Numbered from the stretch's first letter, positions 36,213-46,768 are shown. The stretch is 64,000 nucleotides of DNA from Devosia sp. Root413D1 (GCF_001425235.1 NZ_LMEA01000008.1:558001-622000), one strand, 5' to 3'. Notes: generated by a model from the sequence alone, not told the origin. Translations and numbers: made by a program.

Positions 36213-36340
36213 CAGACGGCCCCCTCCCGGCCTCCCCCATGAAGGGGGAGGTGAAGAGTCGAGGCTGTGGCCTCGATCATGCCAGGTGAACCGGCGGGGC
36301 ACCTCCCCCTTCATGGGGGAGGATGGGAGGGGGCCGTCTG
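36213..36340. repeat. Inverted-repeat element R, copy 1
   Basis: Two 40-bp arms (36213-36252 and 36301-36340) differ at only two positions and flank a 48-bp core. Each arm is itself nearly palindromic around CCTCCCCC / GGGGGAGG. It lies between the binding-protein and DppB genes, and recurs at 51649 (reversed) and 60108 (same orientation). Confidence 0.85.
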
Positions 36341-36358
36341 TGTCAGTCTGCGTCCCGC

Positions 36359-37855
36359 TTACTTCGCCTTCTGGATTCCATAGGCGAAGAACTGCGAGTT
36401 CAGCCCGTTCACCGGGTAGCCGGTGACATTGGCGGCTGACACCACGATCTGCGGGTAGAGATAGAGCCAGTTGCTGGCCGCGTCTTCGGCGATGAGCTTG
36501 TTGGCTTCCGTCAGCTTGGCGGTCTGCTCGTCGATCGTCGCCGCGGCTTCCGAGTCGGCGATCAGCTTCACCACCTCAGGGTTGTTGTAGCCCCAGTAGA
36601 AGTCCGGGTTGCCGTAGAACACGATATCGCGGTGGTTGACGTGCTCCTGCAGGGTCGCCTGGAAGTCGTGCGCCTTATAGATCTTCTCGTACCACTCGTT
36701 GGCGGTGATGATGTTGATGTTCACCTTCACGCCGACCTTGGCATACTCGGCCTGCAGGAACTGCGCGACGATCGGGTGCGGGTCGTAATCGGGCGTGTCG
36801 AGGGTGAACTCGAAGCCATCGGGGTAGCCAGCTTCCGCCAGCAGCGCCTTGGCAGCCTCCACGTCATAGGCATCGACGCCGGTCAGGTCGACGTACCACG
36901 GGTCGGTCGGCGGCACGAACGAGCCGATCAGCGTGCCATAGTCGCCCCAGATCGAGTTGAGCAGCTTCGCCTTGTCGGTGGCCTTGGCCAAAGCCTTGCG
37001 CACCTTCACATTGTCGAACGGCGCGACGCGATCGTTCCAGGCCAGCAGTTCCTTGGTCGTCGAGGCACCCTCGGTCACCGTGTAAGCCGGGTTGCCGCTG
37101 AACTGCGCCAGCGAATCCGGGCTTTGTACCGAGGTGATGACGTCCACCGCGTTGGTCAGCAGCGCGTTGTTCAGCGCCGTCGCGTCCGTGAAATAGGTGT
37201 AGATCACTTCGCCATTGGTCGGCGCGGTGCCCCAGTATTTGTCGTTACGGGCGAGCGCCAGCGCCGAACCGCGGCGCCATTCGCCCAGCGTGTAGGGGCC
37301 GGTGCCGTCTTCGCTCGCAGTGATGTCGGTCGCCTTGTCGTTGACGATCCACACATAGCTGAGGTTGTAGGGCAGCGAGATCGAGCGGGCCGACAGCGTG
37401 ATCACCACCGTCTGATCGTCAGGCGTCTCGATGCCGGTAATGGTCGACAGGCTCTTCTTGCGCGAGCTCTTCGACGCTTCGGCGGTGACGCGCTCGATCG
37501 AGTATTTGACGTCGGCCGCAGTGAGCGGATCGCCCGAGTGGAAGGTGACGCCCGGCTTCAGCTTGAAGGTATAGGTCAGCCCGTCCTCGCTGGCGCTGTA
37601 GCTGTCGACGAGCTTGGGCTCGACGGCGCCCGCATCGGTCAGCTGGAACAGCGCCTCATAGACGTTGCCGTTGAACGCCTCGTTGATGCCCTGGCCGGCG
37701 CCGGCGGTGTTGTCGAGGTTCTGCGGCTCATAGAGCGAACCAATTCGGATCGTCGCATTGGCGTCGTAGTCCTGCGCCATCGCAAGCGGCGCCACGGCAA
37801 CGCTGCCCAGCAGCGCAGCGGCGACCAGCGCGCGGCGGATGGAAATCTGGTTCAT
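36359..37855 (-). CDS. Peptide/nickel-type ABC importer binding protein
   Basis: A 498-residue periplasmic binding protein of the DppA/OppA class. Signal peptide ISIRRALVAAALLGSVAVAP, cleaved around AMA-QD. Family hallmarks are FKLKPGVTFHSGDPLTAADVKYSIERV and VRKALAKATDK. The ATG at 37855 is chosen because it precedes the signal peptide. It begins the importer operon; the repeat element after it probably limits read-through. The ligand may be a peptide, opine or glycoside and cannot be told from sequence. Confidence 0.92.
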   Translation of the reverse strand: MNQISIRRALVAAALLGSVAVAPLAMAQDYDANATIRIGSLYEPQNLDNTAGAGQGINEAFNGNVYEALFQLTDAGAVEPKLVDSYSASEDGLTYTFKLKPGVTFHSGDPLTAADVKYSIERVTAEASKSSRKKSLSTITGIETPDDQTVVITLSARSISLPYNLSYVWIVNDKATDITASEDGTGPYTLGEWRRGSALALARNDKYWGTAPTNGEVIYTYFTDATALNNALLTNAVDVITSVQSPDSLAQFSGNPAYTVTEGASTTKELLAWNDRVAPFDNVKVRKALAKATDKAKLLNSIWGDYGTLIGSFVPPTDPWYVDLTGVDAYDVEAAKALLAEAGYPDGFEFTLDTPDYDPHPIVAQFLQAEYAKVGVKVNINIITANEWYEKIYKAHDFQATLQEHVNHRDIVFYGNPDFYWGYNNPEVVKLIADSEAAATIDEQTAKLTEANKLIAEDAASNWLYLYPQIVVSAANVTGYPVNGLNSQFFAYGIQKAK

Positions 37856-38102
37856 TCGGGGAACTCCTGGTTTCGGCGTGGACCGCGTGGATGAAAGCGG
37901 TCTCACATTGGTATCTGTGTACCTCGCTGCACCGCAAAACCCTATGCTTTTGCTGGTTGAATCGAACTATGTGCGGCGCTTGAGGCGGAACACTCTTCGG
38001 CCGTCGCCCGAGAACGGAAAATCTGGTTCCGAACCGGATTCGCGGCTATAGCCAGACGCTGCGCGCGCACCGGCATGATGCCTGCGTCGGGTAGGCCGTT
38101 TG

Positions 38103-39068
<966 letters not shown>

Positions 39069-39247
39069 CGCCGGAATCGGCGACATCAACGCCGCCTGCG
39101 GCAGACTCGCAAGGTTAACCAGAGTCGAAGCAATTCCAGCAGTTTGTCGACTGAATGGCGCCGTTGCGCTATGATACTTCGAATAGGCTATGTATCGCCG
39201 CCAGTGTTCTTGCCGGCGCGGATCAATTCGATCTGAGGAGGTATTGG

Positions 39248-39931
39248 GTGAAGGGGTCACCGCGTGTTGCGCAAAGCGCCATGCTGATTGTGACCTTGGC
39301 GCTCGCAACCTCTGGAGCGGTGGTCGCATTTGTCGAGGCCAAGGCGTATCTGTCTGCCGGCATTTTGCCCAAGGAGCGCTTCGATGCGTTGGCAGCCGGT
39401 GGCATCGATGTCGGCCTCTCAACCGCCTCGCACACCCTCATCCTCAACAACTGCTATGAGGCGCTCACCTCGGTTACCGCTCGCCTGCAGCCTGCCGCTC
39501 GCCGTAGCGCTGTCGCGGCCAACTGCCTCCTGGTTGCCGACGGGATCAGTGCAGGCGAGCCTGCAAACGCCTTCGCCTGGTATGTTGCTGCGCTGGCTGC
39601 GGCGCACAATGACGATTTGCCCACCATGACGGAGCGACTTCGTATGTCGCAGATCTCCGGACCGAGCGAGCAATGGATCGTCGAGTTGCGGGTCAACCTG
39701 GCTGAGGATCACCTGGCGGCACTGACGCCCGAGGTCATGGCGGGCAATGACCGGGACCTCACGCTGCTTGCCCAGAGTCAGCGTGGCGTCGCCTCGATCG
39801 CCCAGCGTTATGTTCGCCAGGCGGATTTTCGCGAGCGCATCACCGCCCTGGTCGAACGGTTGCCAGCCGAGCAACAGCAGAGCTTCCTCTACAATGTCCG
39901 CCTTGCCGCGGACCAGCTGTCGCGAGGCTGA
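39248..39931 (+). CDS. Membrane-anchored protein of the exopolysaccharide locus, unknown function
   Basis: A 227-residue protein with one N-terminal membrane helix (MLIVTLALATSGAVVAFVE) and a periplasmic helical domain that reads like a TPR-type array (alternating Ala/Leu-rich helices). The GTG at 39248 follows a strong AGGAGG, seven bases away. It ends one base before the polymerase gene. Probably an accessory factor for polymerisation or export, by position only. Confidence 0.75.
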   Translation: MKGSPRVAQSAMLIVTLALATSGAVVAFVEAKAYLSAGILPKERFDALAAGGIDVGLSTASHTLILNNCYEALTSVTARLQPAARRSAVAANCLLVADGISAGEPANAFAWYVAALAAAHNDDLPTMTERLRMSQISGPSEQWIVELRVNLAEDHLAALTPEVMAGNDRDLTLLAQSQRGVASIAQRYVRQADFRERITALVERLPAEQQQSFLYNVRLAADQLSRG

Positions 39932-39932
39932 G

Positions 39933-41369
39933 ATGTCAGGAATCGAGGTCACCGCAACGCGCCCCGCTTCGCGCGGCACGCGCATGGAGACCCGGGCAGG
40001 GGCGAGCCGTCAGTCCACCTTCAATGAGATACTCGCCAGGGCTCTTCTGGTGTTCGTGGCGCTCACCCCCATCCCGCTGGGCAGCAATCGCCCCTTCTTC
40101 TGGGCGGTGAACGCCCTTGCCGTCGGGTTGCTAGGCCTCATCTACGTGGTCGCATTGCGCCAGACCCGGGAGCCGTTTCGCATCGGCCTCGAGCGCATGT
40201 GGCCGTCGATTGTGCTCTATGGCGGCGTCGCGCTCTATCTTGTGATCCAGGCATTGCCCCTGGCGCAATTCGGCGGGCCCGCGATTGCCGCCTTGCTGAC
40301 CGTCCCGACCGCCGCTGGCGGGGTGGTGACAGGGCAGGCGATCAGCCTTGCCCCGAGTTCTACGTGGCTGATGCTGCTTCGCTGGGCAACTTATGGTGTG
40401 CTGTTCCTGCTGGTCGTCCAGGTTGCCTCGCGAACGCATCGCCGCGAGCTGCTGCTCAACGGCATTGTCGCCATCGTCGTGGCTTACGCGATCTTCGGCC
40501 TCGCCTCGCTGCTGCAGCTGGGTGACACGCTGCTGAGCATGCCCAAATGGGCCTACGAGGGCAGTGCCACGGCGACGTTCGTCAACCGCAACTCATTTGC
40601 TACCTTCCTGAGCTTCGGGGCTGTCGTCACCGTCACCATGCTGATGGGTACTTTCGTGCGGCAAGACGAGGGCGATGGACGCCGGCCCGCAATCGATCCG
40701 ATCGTGCTGATCTACCTGCTCGCGCTGGCGTTGATCCTTGCCGCGCTGTTTGCCACGCAATCCCGCATGGGAGCGGTGTCGGGTATCGTGGGTTGCCTCG
40801 TGGTCGCCATCATGGCCCAGCGTCGCCTGCGCTGGCGGTTGGGATGGTTCCTGTTGTTGCTTCCCGTCGCACTCGCTGCCCTGGCAGCCATCATCTATTT
40901 CTATGGTCAGGGTCTGGTAGAGCGTCTCGGCTCGCAGGAGTCGACGGCCGACGTCCGCCTGGATCTCTATGCCCAGGTGATCGAGATGATCGGTGTCCGC
41001 CCCCTGCTGGGGTATGGCGGGGGAGCGTTCGAGCAGGCGTTCCAGTTGTTTCATCATCTGCCAGTCAGCCCGGACCTCGTTTGGGACCGGGCACACAACA
41101 CCTACCTCGCCCTTTGGTCGGAACTGGGAATCGTTGCTGGTTCCATCCCCGTGCTGCTGGTCGGCATGGCTGCGGCAAAACTGGCCTGGAACAGCTCTCG
41201 CGCCTCTTCGGACTGGACCGGACGGGTCGCTGCCGTCGGCGTCGTTGTGGTGGCCGCGATCCACTCGCTGGCCGATTTCAGCCTGGAAATTCAGGCCAAC
41301 ACCATACTGTTCGTGCTGCTACTCGGGCTCGGTACCTCGGCGGCAATGAGCAAACGGAGCCATACCTAG
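39933..41369 (+). CDS. O-antigen polymerase/ligase family protein (Wzy/WaaL-like), first copy
   Basis: A 478-residue membrane protein with about ten to twelve helices. The Wzy_C hallmark is DRAHNTYLALWSELGIVAGS preceded by a periplasmic loop with GYGGGAFEQAF. Such proteins polymerise lipid-linked repeat units. It starts almost at the stop of the preceding gene and shares the transcript. A second polymerase-like gene lies 3 kb downstream. Confidence 0.88.
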   Translation: MSGIEVTATRPASRGTRMETRAGASRQSTFNEILARALLVFVALTPIPLGSNRPFFWAVNALAVGLLGLIYVVALRQTREPFRIGLERMWPSIVLYGGVALYLVIQALPLAQFGGPAIAALLTVPTAAGGVVTGQAISLAPSSTWLMLLRWATYGVLFLLVVQVASRTHRRELLLNGIVAIVVAYAIFGLASLLQLGDTLLSMPKWAYEGSATATFVNRNSFATFLSFGAVVTVTMLMGTFVRQDEGDGRRPAIDPIVLIYLLALALILAALFATQSRMGAVSGIVGCLVVAIMAQRRLRWRLGWFLLLLPVALAALAAIIYFYGQGLVERLGSQESTADVRLDLYAQVIEMIGVRPLLGYGGGAFEQAFQLFHHLPVSPDLVWDRAHNTYLALWSELGIVAGSIPVLLVGMAAAKLAWNSSRASSDWTGRVAAVGVVVVAAIHSLADFSLEIQANTILFVLLLGLGTSAAMSKRSHT

Positions 41370-41380
41370 TGTTGCGCGCC

Positions 41381-42190
41381 ATGAATGCACTGTTCGGCTC
41401 TCGTCGTGCGCCGCAATCCCTGGCAGCAAGGGAACGCTTGAGCGCTTCTGCACGGCCTGCGCTCGTCTATGCAATCGGGGACGTTCATGGTTGCCTGGCC
41501 GAGCTCCGCCAGCTCGAGCGGCTGATTGAGGCAGATGCAGCCGGCACACCAGGCGAAAAGTGGATGGTCCTTCTGGGGGACTATATCGATCGGGGACCCC
41601 AATCGGCCCAGGTGATCGATCACCTGCTGGCGCCCGCTCCGGCCGGGTTTCGTCGTTTCACCCTTGCCGGAAATCACGAGCAGATGCTTCTAGATTTCCT
41701 TGCCGCGCCACAACAGTCGGCCGAATGGCTCGACTATGGCGGCGTCGAGACGTTGACGTCCTATGGCATCGACGCGCGCGACGGCGGAGGACGCCCCGCC
41801 ATGCTGGCCAGGTCGCTCGAGGCGCAGATGCCGCGGTCTCACCTTGAGTGGTTGCGGCAGCTGCCGATCAGCCTCGAGACCCCCGGCTTCTTCTTTGCCC
41901 ATGCCGGCGTTCGCCCGGGACGGACGTTGGCCGAGCAGCTGGACGGTGACCTGATGTGGATACGCGAGCCGTTCCTTGGGGGCGCCACAGGCACCGGCAA
42001 GATCGTCGTGCACGGGCATACTCCCGAAGCTGAGCCCATGCGCCTGCCGTGGCGCATCGGTATCGATACCGGCGCTTTCGCAACCGGGCGGCTGACATCT
42101 GCCCGCATCGACAAGGGTGGCGAGATCAGCTTCCTCTCCACTGTGCCAAACATCCCCATGACCGCCCCCCCGGCGTTCAGATCTGACTGA
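41381..42190 (+). CDS. PPP-family metallophosphoesterase (serine/threonine-phosphatase-like)
   Basis: A 269-residue phosphoesterase. The PPP metal-site motifs are intact and in order: GDVHG (near residue 34), GDYIDRG, GNHE and HGHTP. Close relatives hydrolyse phosphoproteins or diadenosine tetraphosphate. It sits 15 bp before the tyrosine-kinase gene, where other loci have a low-molecular-weight tyrosine phosphatase. An in-frame GTG at 41369, overlapping the previous stop, is an alternative start. Confidence 0.88.
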   Translation: MNALFGSRRAPQSLAARERLSASARPALVYAIGDVHGCLAELRQLERLIEADAAGTPGEKWMVLLGDYIDRGPQSAQVIDHLLAPAPAGFRRFTLAGNHEQMLLDFLAAPQQSAEWLDYGGVETLTSYGIDARDGGGRPAMLARSLEAQMPRSHLEWLRQLPISLETPGFFFAHAGVRPGRTLAEQLDGDLMWIREPFLGGATGTGKIVVHGHTPEAEPMRLPWRIGIDTGAFATGRLTSARIDKGGEISFLSTVPNIPMTAPPAFRSD

Positions 42191-42205
42191 GGACTTCGCG
42201 AGTTC

Positions 42206-44335
42206 ATGGAAGACGCCGATTTCGATCTCCGCCGATTGCTCGGGCTGCTGCAGCGGCAGCTGCGCCTGATTCTCATCGTCCTGGCGCTGGGTGTCGGCAT
42301 CACTGCCCTCGTCGTGTTTTCGCTGACGCCGGTCTATCAGGCCTCAGCCCTGGTCGAAGTGACGTCGCGCGACCGCAATTTGCTCGACCCGAGCGGCGAC
42401 TTCGACATCGGCGCCAGCGACATGGCTCGCGTTGCGAGCGAGCTCGAAATCATGCGCTCCGATGCAATGATGCTGCGTGTCATCGACAAGGAGGCGCTCA
42501 CGTCAGACGCCGAGTTCGGGCCGAGGCTCGGAACCATCGATCGGCTATTGTCCTTCCTGCAGATCCGCCAGCCGACGCTGCCGAGCGGTGAGGCGGCGTT
42601 GCGCCGCGTGCTGCAGAACCTGAAGCGCGCTGCCGGCGTGAGCCAGGTCGGGCTGTCGACGATCGTTTCGATGTCGATCCGCTCCACCGACCGCAACCGG
42701 GCCGCCGAGATCGCCAATGCCTGGGCCCAGGCCTATATCAATGCGCAGGTCACCGCCAAGATCGACAGCACGCTCAATGCCCGCAACGTCCTGCAGGCGC
42801 GCCTGGGGCAGACACGCGCTTCGATGGTGGCTGCCGAGCAGTCGCTGGATACCTATATCGACGACAACGTGGATCGCATCGTCGGGGAAACCGGCCGGTC
42901 GGATGTCGCCGATCTCAGTGGCAATCTGCACAGTCTGATCGCCGCGCGCTCGGTACTTTCAACCAAGTTCAACCAGGCGGAAGCGAGCCTCCGCGACAAG
43001 AACTGGGAGCTCCTCACCAACACGCTGCAGTCGGATGCATTGCGCGAACTGCAACGGCAGCGCAGCGCTGCGGTGGAATCGCTCGCCAAGGCGGCAGCGG
43101 GGCCGACAGTAGACTTGCGGGCTGAACTTGCCAATATCGAAGAGCGTCTGGGGCGTGTCGCCGACGGGGAGGTGGCGGACTTGCGCCGCGCGGTCACCGA
43201 CAACCAGTCCAAGGAAACCGATCTGCGTCAGCGGCTGCGCACGGCAGTGCTCTCTAGCTCTCTGCCGGCCGACATGCTGGGCGAGATCTTCGAGATGCAG
43301 CAGAGCGCCGAGCTTGGTCGCCAGCAGTATCAGACTCTGTTGTCGCGCACCCAGGACCTCGACGCCCAGGCAACCCTGCAGATCGCTGACAGCCGGATCA
43401 TTTCCCCGGCGCTTGCGCCAGAACAGGCGGCTTTCCCAAGTACAATGCTCTCTCTGGTGGGAGCGATGATCGGCTCCCTTGCGTTCGGGGTGGGTTTGGC
43501 TTTCTTGCGTGAGAACCTGGTTGGCGGGCTGCAGACCGAAGACCAGACCGAGGCTGTCCTCAAGATTCCGGTTGCCACGGCCACCCCACGGCTGAGCGGA
43601 TCAGCAGGACAGGGTCCACTCGCAGAACTCATGCTGACGTCGCCATTGTCGCAGCTACCCGAAGCCATCAGGCGCATCCGCGCCACGGTCGACCAGCGGC
43701 TGCGGCGGTTTGGAACCCAGTCGGCGGGACAAAACGATGCAATAGTCGTGATGGTTACCTCGGCCACCGCCAGCGAGGGCAAGAGCACAATTGCCCTGGC
43801 GCTGGCGCGCGCCTACGGCGCCGCCCACAAGAGCGTCTGCCTGATCGACTGTGATCTGCGACGTCCCAGCATCGAGGCGATGGCCGGTCTGCCTTCGTCG
43901 GATCGCCTCATCAAGTACCTTGATGAGGATGAACCGGCGATCGGCGCCGCGGAGCTTGTCGTCCGTGACAAGCAGCCGGGGGTCTACGTGATCGGAGCCG
44001 GCGAGCGCGCCGACATGCCGACCGACTACTTGATCGGCGGGCCCAACTTCGCCCGCCTCCTGACGCAGGCACGCGCGCGATTCGACGTTGTTATCCTCGA
44101 TACTCCGCCTGTTGGCCCGGTGACCGACGGCCTCTATCTGGCCGGCTACGCTGATCTCATCCTGTTCGTCGTCATGTCCGGTCGTACCTCGCAAACTGAG
44201 GCGCGTTTGGCGCTTGCCCAACTTCGCACGGCGTACCCCGAAGACCGTCCCATCCTGGCTGTGCTGAACGCACAGCAACGTGCCAGTGCCCGCTACAAGA
44301 GCAGCTATGGGTACTCGTATTACTCGGAGCCCTGA
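42206..44335 (+). CDS. Wzc-type polysaccharide co-polymerase and tyrosine autokinase
   Basis: A 709-residue inner-membrane protein. It has a Wzz domain with two membrane helices (residues about 20-45 and 410-430) around a large periplasmic coiled-coil region. The C-terminal BY-kinase has Walker A SATASEGKST (about 520-528), Walker A' CLIDCDLRRP and Walker B VVILDTPPV. The tail holds five tyrosines (about 697, 701, 703, 705, 706), the usual autophosphorylation cluster. It controls chain length and export. Confidence 0.93.
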   Translation: MEDADFDLRRLLGLLQRQLRLILIVLALGVGITALVVFSLTPVYQASALVEVTSRDRNLLDPSGDFDIGASDMARVASELEIMRSDAMMLRVIDKEALTSDAEFGPRLGTIDRLLSFLQIRQPTLPSGEAALRRVLQNLKRAAGVSQVGLSTIVSMSIRSTDRNRAAEIANAWAQAYINAQVTAKIDSTLNARNVLQARLGQTRASMVAAEQSLDTYIDDNVDRIVGETGRSDVADLSGNLHSLIAARSVLSTKFNQAEASLRDKNWELLTNTLQSDALRELQRQRSAAVESLAKAAAGPTVDLRAELANIEERLGRVADGEVADLRRAVTDNQSKETDLRQRLRTAVLSSSLPADMLGEIFEMQQSAELGRQQYQTLLSRTQDLDAQATLQIADSRIISPALAPEQAAFPSTMLSLVGAMIGSLAFGVGLAFLRENLVGGLQTEDQTEAVLKIPVATATPRLSGSAGQGPLAELMLTSPLSQLPEAIRRIRATVDQRLRRFGTQSAGQNDAIVVMVTSATASEGKSTIALALARAYGAAHKSVCLIDCDLRRPSIEAMAGLPSSDRLIKYLDEDEPAIGAAELVVRDKQPGVYVIGAGERADMPTDYLIGGPNFARLLTQARARFDVVILDTPPVGPVTDGLYLAGYADLILFVVMSGRTSQTEARLALAQLRTAYPEDRPILAVLNAQQRASARYKSSYGYSYYSEP

Positions 44336-44339
44336 CGCC

Positions 44340-45635
44340 ATGGCGGACGAAGCGATCGGGCCTCGACCAGCCAGTCGCGCGGCGGCTAGTTCTCGGACGA
44401 AACACGCAGAGTGGGCCATCTGGGCCCTTATCCTGCTTGTTGCGCTGGGCCCGTTTCTGCTCGACGCTGGCAGTGCCGATGGATCATGGCTTCGTCTGGC
44501 GCTTTACCCCGCCTTGCTGGTTTATGTTGCCGTCACACAGGGGGCGCTGTCGGAGCCTCGCCAGCTGATTGTGCTGCCAATAGGGTTGGGGCTGCTGCTG
44601 GCCTTGTGCCTTGCCAGCGCGTTGTGGGCGATCGACCCGTCTACGACCCTCAGGCGTTTCGGCCTGCTCGCCATTGTGGCGGTTATCATCTTTATGGTTG
44701 TGGAGGGGGCCGGAACGTCCAGGACGCTGGTGGCCCTGCGCTACAGCCTCGCGGTCATTCTTGTACTCAATTATCTCACCGTTGCCGCAAGTCCGCTTGG
44801 CGTGCACGGCCTGGCCGGGCCTGAGCCGGCGTTGGTCGGAAACTGGCGGGGTCTCATGACGCACAAGAACAGCGCAGCGATCGGTTGCGCTTTCACGATA
44901 CTGATCTGGCTCTTCACAGCGAAGGGCGGTTGGTTGCGCTGGACCGTCATCCTGGGCGCCGCATACTTCCTGCTTCGGACGCAGTCGAAGACATCACTGG
45001 GAGCACTTGCGATTGCTCTGTTGTTCGGGCTTGCGTTCAAGCTGCTGCCGAGGCGGGCATGGCCTATTGCGATCGCTGCCGCTACCGTTCTCGTCGCACT
45101 TGTCGTTGTGGTTGGACAAGACCATCTCGGCGAGATCTCCCAGTATCTCAGCCAGCCTGACGCCCTGACGGGCCGCGGCGACATCTGGCGGATAATGCTC
45201 TCGTACGCGAGCACCAATCCTCTGCTGGGAGCCGGTTACGCCTCTTTCTGGGATATCGGGCCGGCAAGTCCGGTCTTTGCCTATACTCGCGACAGCTGGG
45301 TAACCACGATCGCGCACGGGCACAACGGATACCTGGACATGCTGGTCCAGATTGGGGTCCCCGGGCTCATTCTCGGCGTTTTCGTGCTCATTATCGCTCC
45401 GGCCTGGAGACTGCTGGTGGCGGATCGTCGCGCCCTTTGCAGCGGGCCCTTTCTTGCCGCGGGCCTGGCCTTTTACGCCGTTCGAGACGTCACCGAAACG
45501 TCCTTCCTGACGGGTGACAAGTTGAGCTGGGTGTTGATCCTGTTCATCCTGGCGCTGATTGGGGCCAATACAAGGCGCCGGACGAGCACAATTGCGGCGT
45601 GCCAGCGAGCCGACGAACGCCGGGCCCCTCGCTAG
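44340..45635 (+). CDS. O-antigen polymerase/ligase family protein, second copy
   Basis: A 431-residue membrane protein with about ten helices. It has the ligase/polymerase signature LLGAGYASFWD and HGHNGYLDMLVQIGVPGLILG. It follows the kinase gene by four bases. Two polymerase-like proteins in one locus could make alternative linkages, or one may be a ligase. Confidence 0.85.
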   Translation: MADEAIGPRPASRAAASSRTKHAEWAIWALILLVALGPFLLDAGSADGSWLRLALYPALLVYVAVTQGALSEPRQLIVLPIGLGLLLALCLASALWAIDPSTTLRRFGLLAIVAVIIFMVVEGAGTSRTLVALRYSLAVILVLNYLTVAASPLGVHGLAGPEPALVGNWRGLMTHKNSAAIGCAFTILIWLFTAKGGWLRWTVILGAAYFLLRTQSKTSLGALAIALLFGLAFKLLPRRAWPIAIAAATVLVALVVVVGQDHLGEISQYLSQPDALTGRGDIWRIMLSYASTNPLLGAGYASFWDIGPASPVFAYTRDSWVTTIAHGHNGYLDMLVQIGVPGLILGVFVLIIAPAWRLLVADRRALCSGPFLAAGLAFYAVRDVTETSFLTGDKLSWVLILFILALIGANTRRRTSTIAACQRADERRAPR

Positions 45636-45676
45636 CAAAGCAGGCCGACGCTCCGGGAACGAGTTGCGTCAGGCGG

Positions 45677-46768
45677 TCATCGCCCCGTCGGCAATACTCG
45701 GAGATCCGACAGCAGGTTCTCCACTATGGTGTTCCAGTTGAGTGCACCAGCCGCGGCAGCTTCGGCGCCGGCGCGTAATGCTGCTGCCCTCGCCGGGGCG
45801 TCGGCCAGCGTCAGCATGGCTTGTGCCAGCGCCTCCGGAGCGTTGGGCTCAATCAGGATGCCATTGAGGCCATCGACGACTGCGTCGCTCAAGCCGCCGA
45901 CTCGCGAGGCGATCACGGTTCGACCATTGGCAAATGCCGCAGCCACAACACCGCTTTGCGTCGCGTCCTTGTAGGGTACCAGCACCGCCTCTGAGCGCTG
46001 CATCAGTTCGATGGTTTCGTCCCTGCTCAGGTACTTGTCGATGATCTCGGCGCCGCTGGCGGAGAGGCGCGGCCCCAACCGCTGCAACTCCGGACCACTC
46101 CCAGCCACTATTACGCGCAATAAACGGCCTCTGGAGCGCAACAGCTCAAGTGACGAGGCGAGGACATCGAGACCCTTGTACGCTTCCATCCGGCCGAAGA
46201 ACAGGAACTGCCCAGGCGATGGCGCCAGGCGTTGCGCGGATGACGGTCCAAGGATTGTCCCGTGCACGCTGGTGAGCAGCTGCTGTGACGCTGGCCGTCC
46301 CATCGAGTCGTAAAGCGCGCTGCAGAAGGCCCCATGGAGCACGGCAACGTCGGCCCGTTGTCGAACCGCGTTTCTCAGAGGCCACGTCTTGGCGGCGATC
46401 GGGCTGTCGTTTCCTGAATGCGGCTTTGGGTCGTGTACCGTCAGCACCGTCCTTGTTCGCCCCTTGAGCAACATTGTAAGCACGGCATTGACGGCGGCCG
46501 CTCGCCGTCCCGTCGCCTCCTGAAAATGGACGAAGTCCGGGCGTAGCCGCACGACCTCGCGCAAGACCCTCAGTATCGTGCCCGGCGTGCCATACTCGAC
46601 CAGTCGAAGCTGCACCCGGCCATTGATCGCCCCCGCTTCGCCGACTTCGGACTGGAAGAGCACCCGATTACAGAACAGCGTCACCGGCATGCGCTCAGCC
46701 AAGGCGTTCGCATAGTTCCAGCAGTATTCTGGAAATGCCGGAGCAAGCAGAACCGCAGAACCCATCAT
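45677..46768 (-). CDS. GT4-family glycosyltransferase
   Basis: A 363-residue GT-B transferase. The C-terminal half has FLFFGRMEAYKGLDVL and a donor-site acidic region ending VVAAAFANGRTVIASRVGG. The ATG-ATG start at 46768 overlaps the stop of the flippase gene and follows CTGGAGG. It is convergent with the polymerase cluster. Donor sugar unknown. Confidence 0.87.
   Translation of the reverse strand: MMGSAVLLAPAFPEYCWNYANALAERMPVTLFCNRVLFQSEVGEAGAINGRVQLRLVEYGTPGTILRVLREVVRLRPDFVHFQEATGRRAAAVNAVLTMLLKGRTRTVLTVHDPKPHSGNDSPIAAKTWPLRNAVRQRADVAVLHGAFCSALYDSMGRPASQQLLTSVHGTILGPSSAQRLAPSPGQFLFFGRMEAYKGLDVLASSLELLRSRGRLLRVIVAGSGPELQRLGPRLSASGAEIIDKYLSRDETIELMQRSEAVLVPYKDATQSGVVAAAFANGRTVIASRVGGLSDAVVDGLNGILIEPNAPEALAQAMLTLADAPARAAALRAGAEAAAAGALNWNTIVENLLSDLRVLPTGR

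Noticed and set aside
36036-36314. A 92-codon minus-strand ORF spanning element R copy 1 and the dppB start
   Set aside because: It is translated repeat sequence plus an out-of-frame reading of the permease N-terminus.
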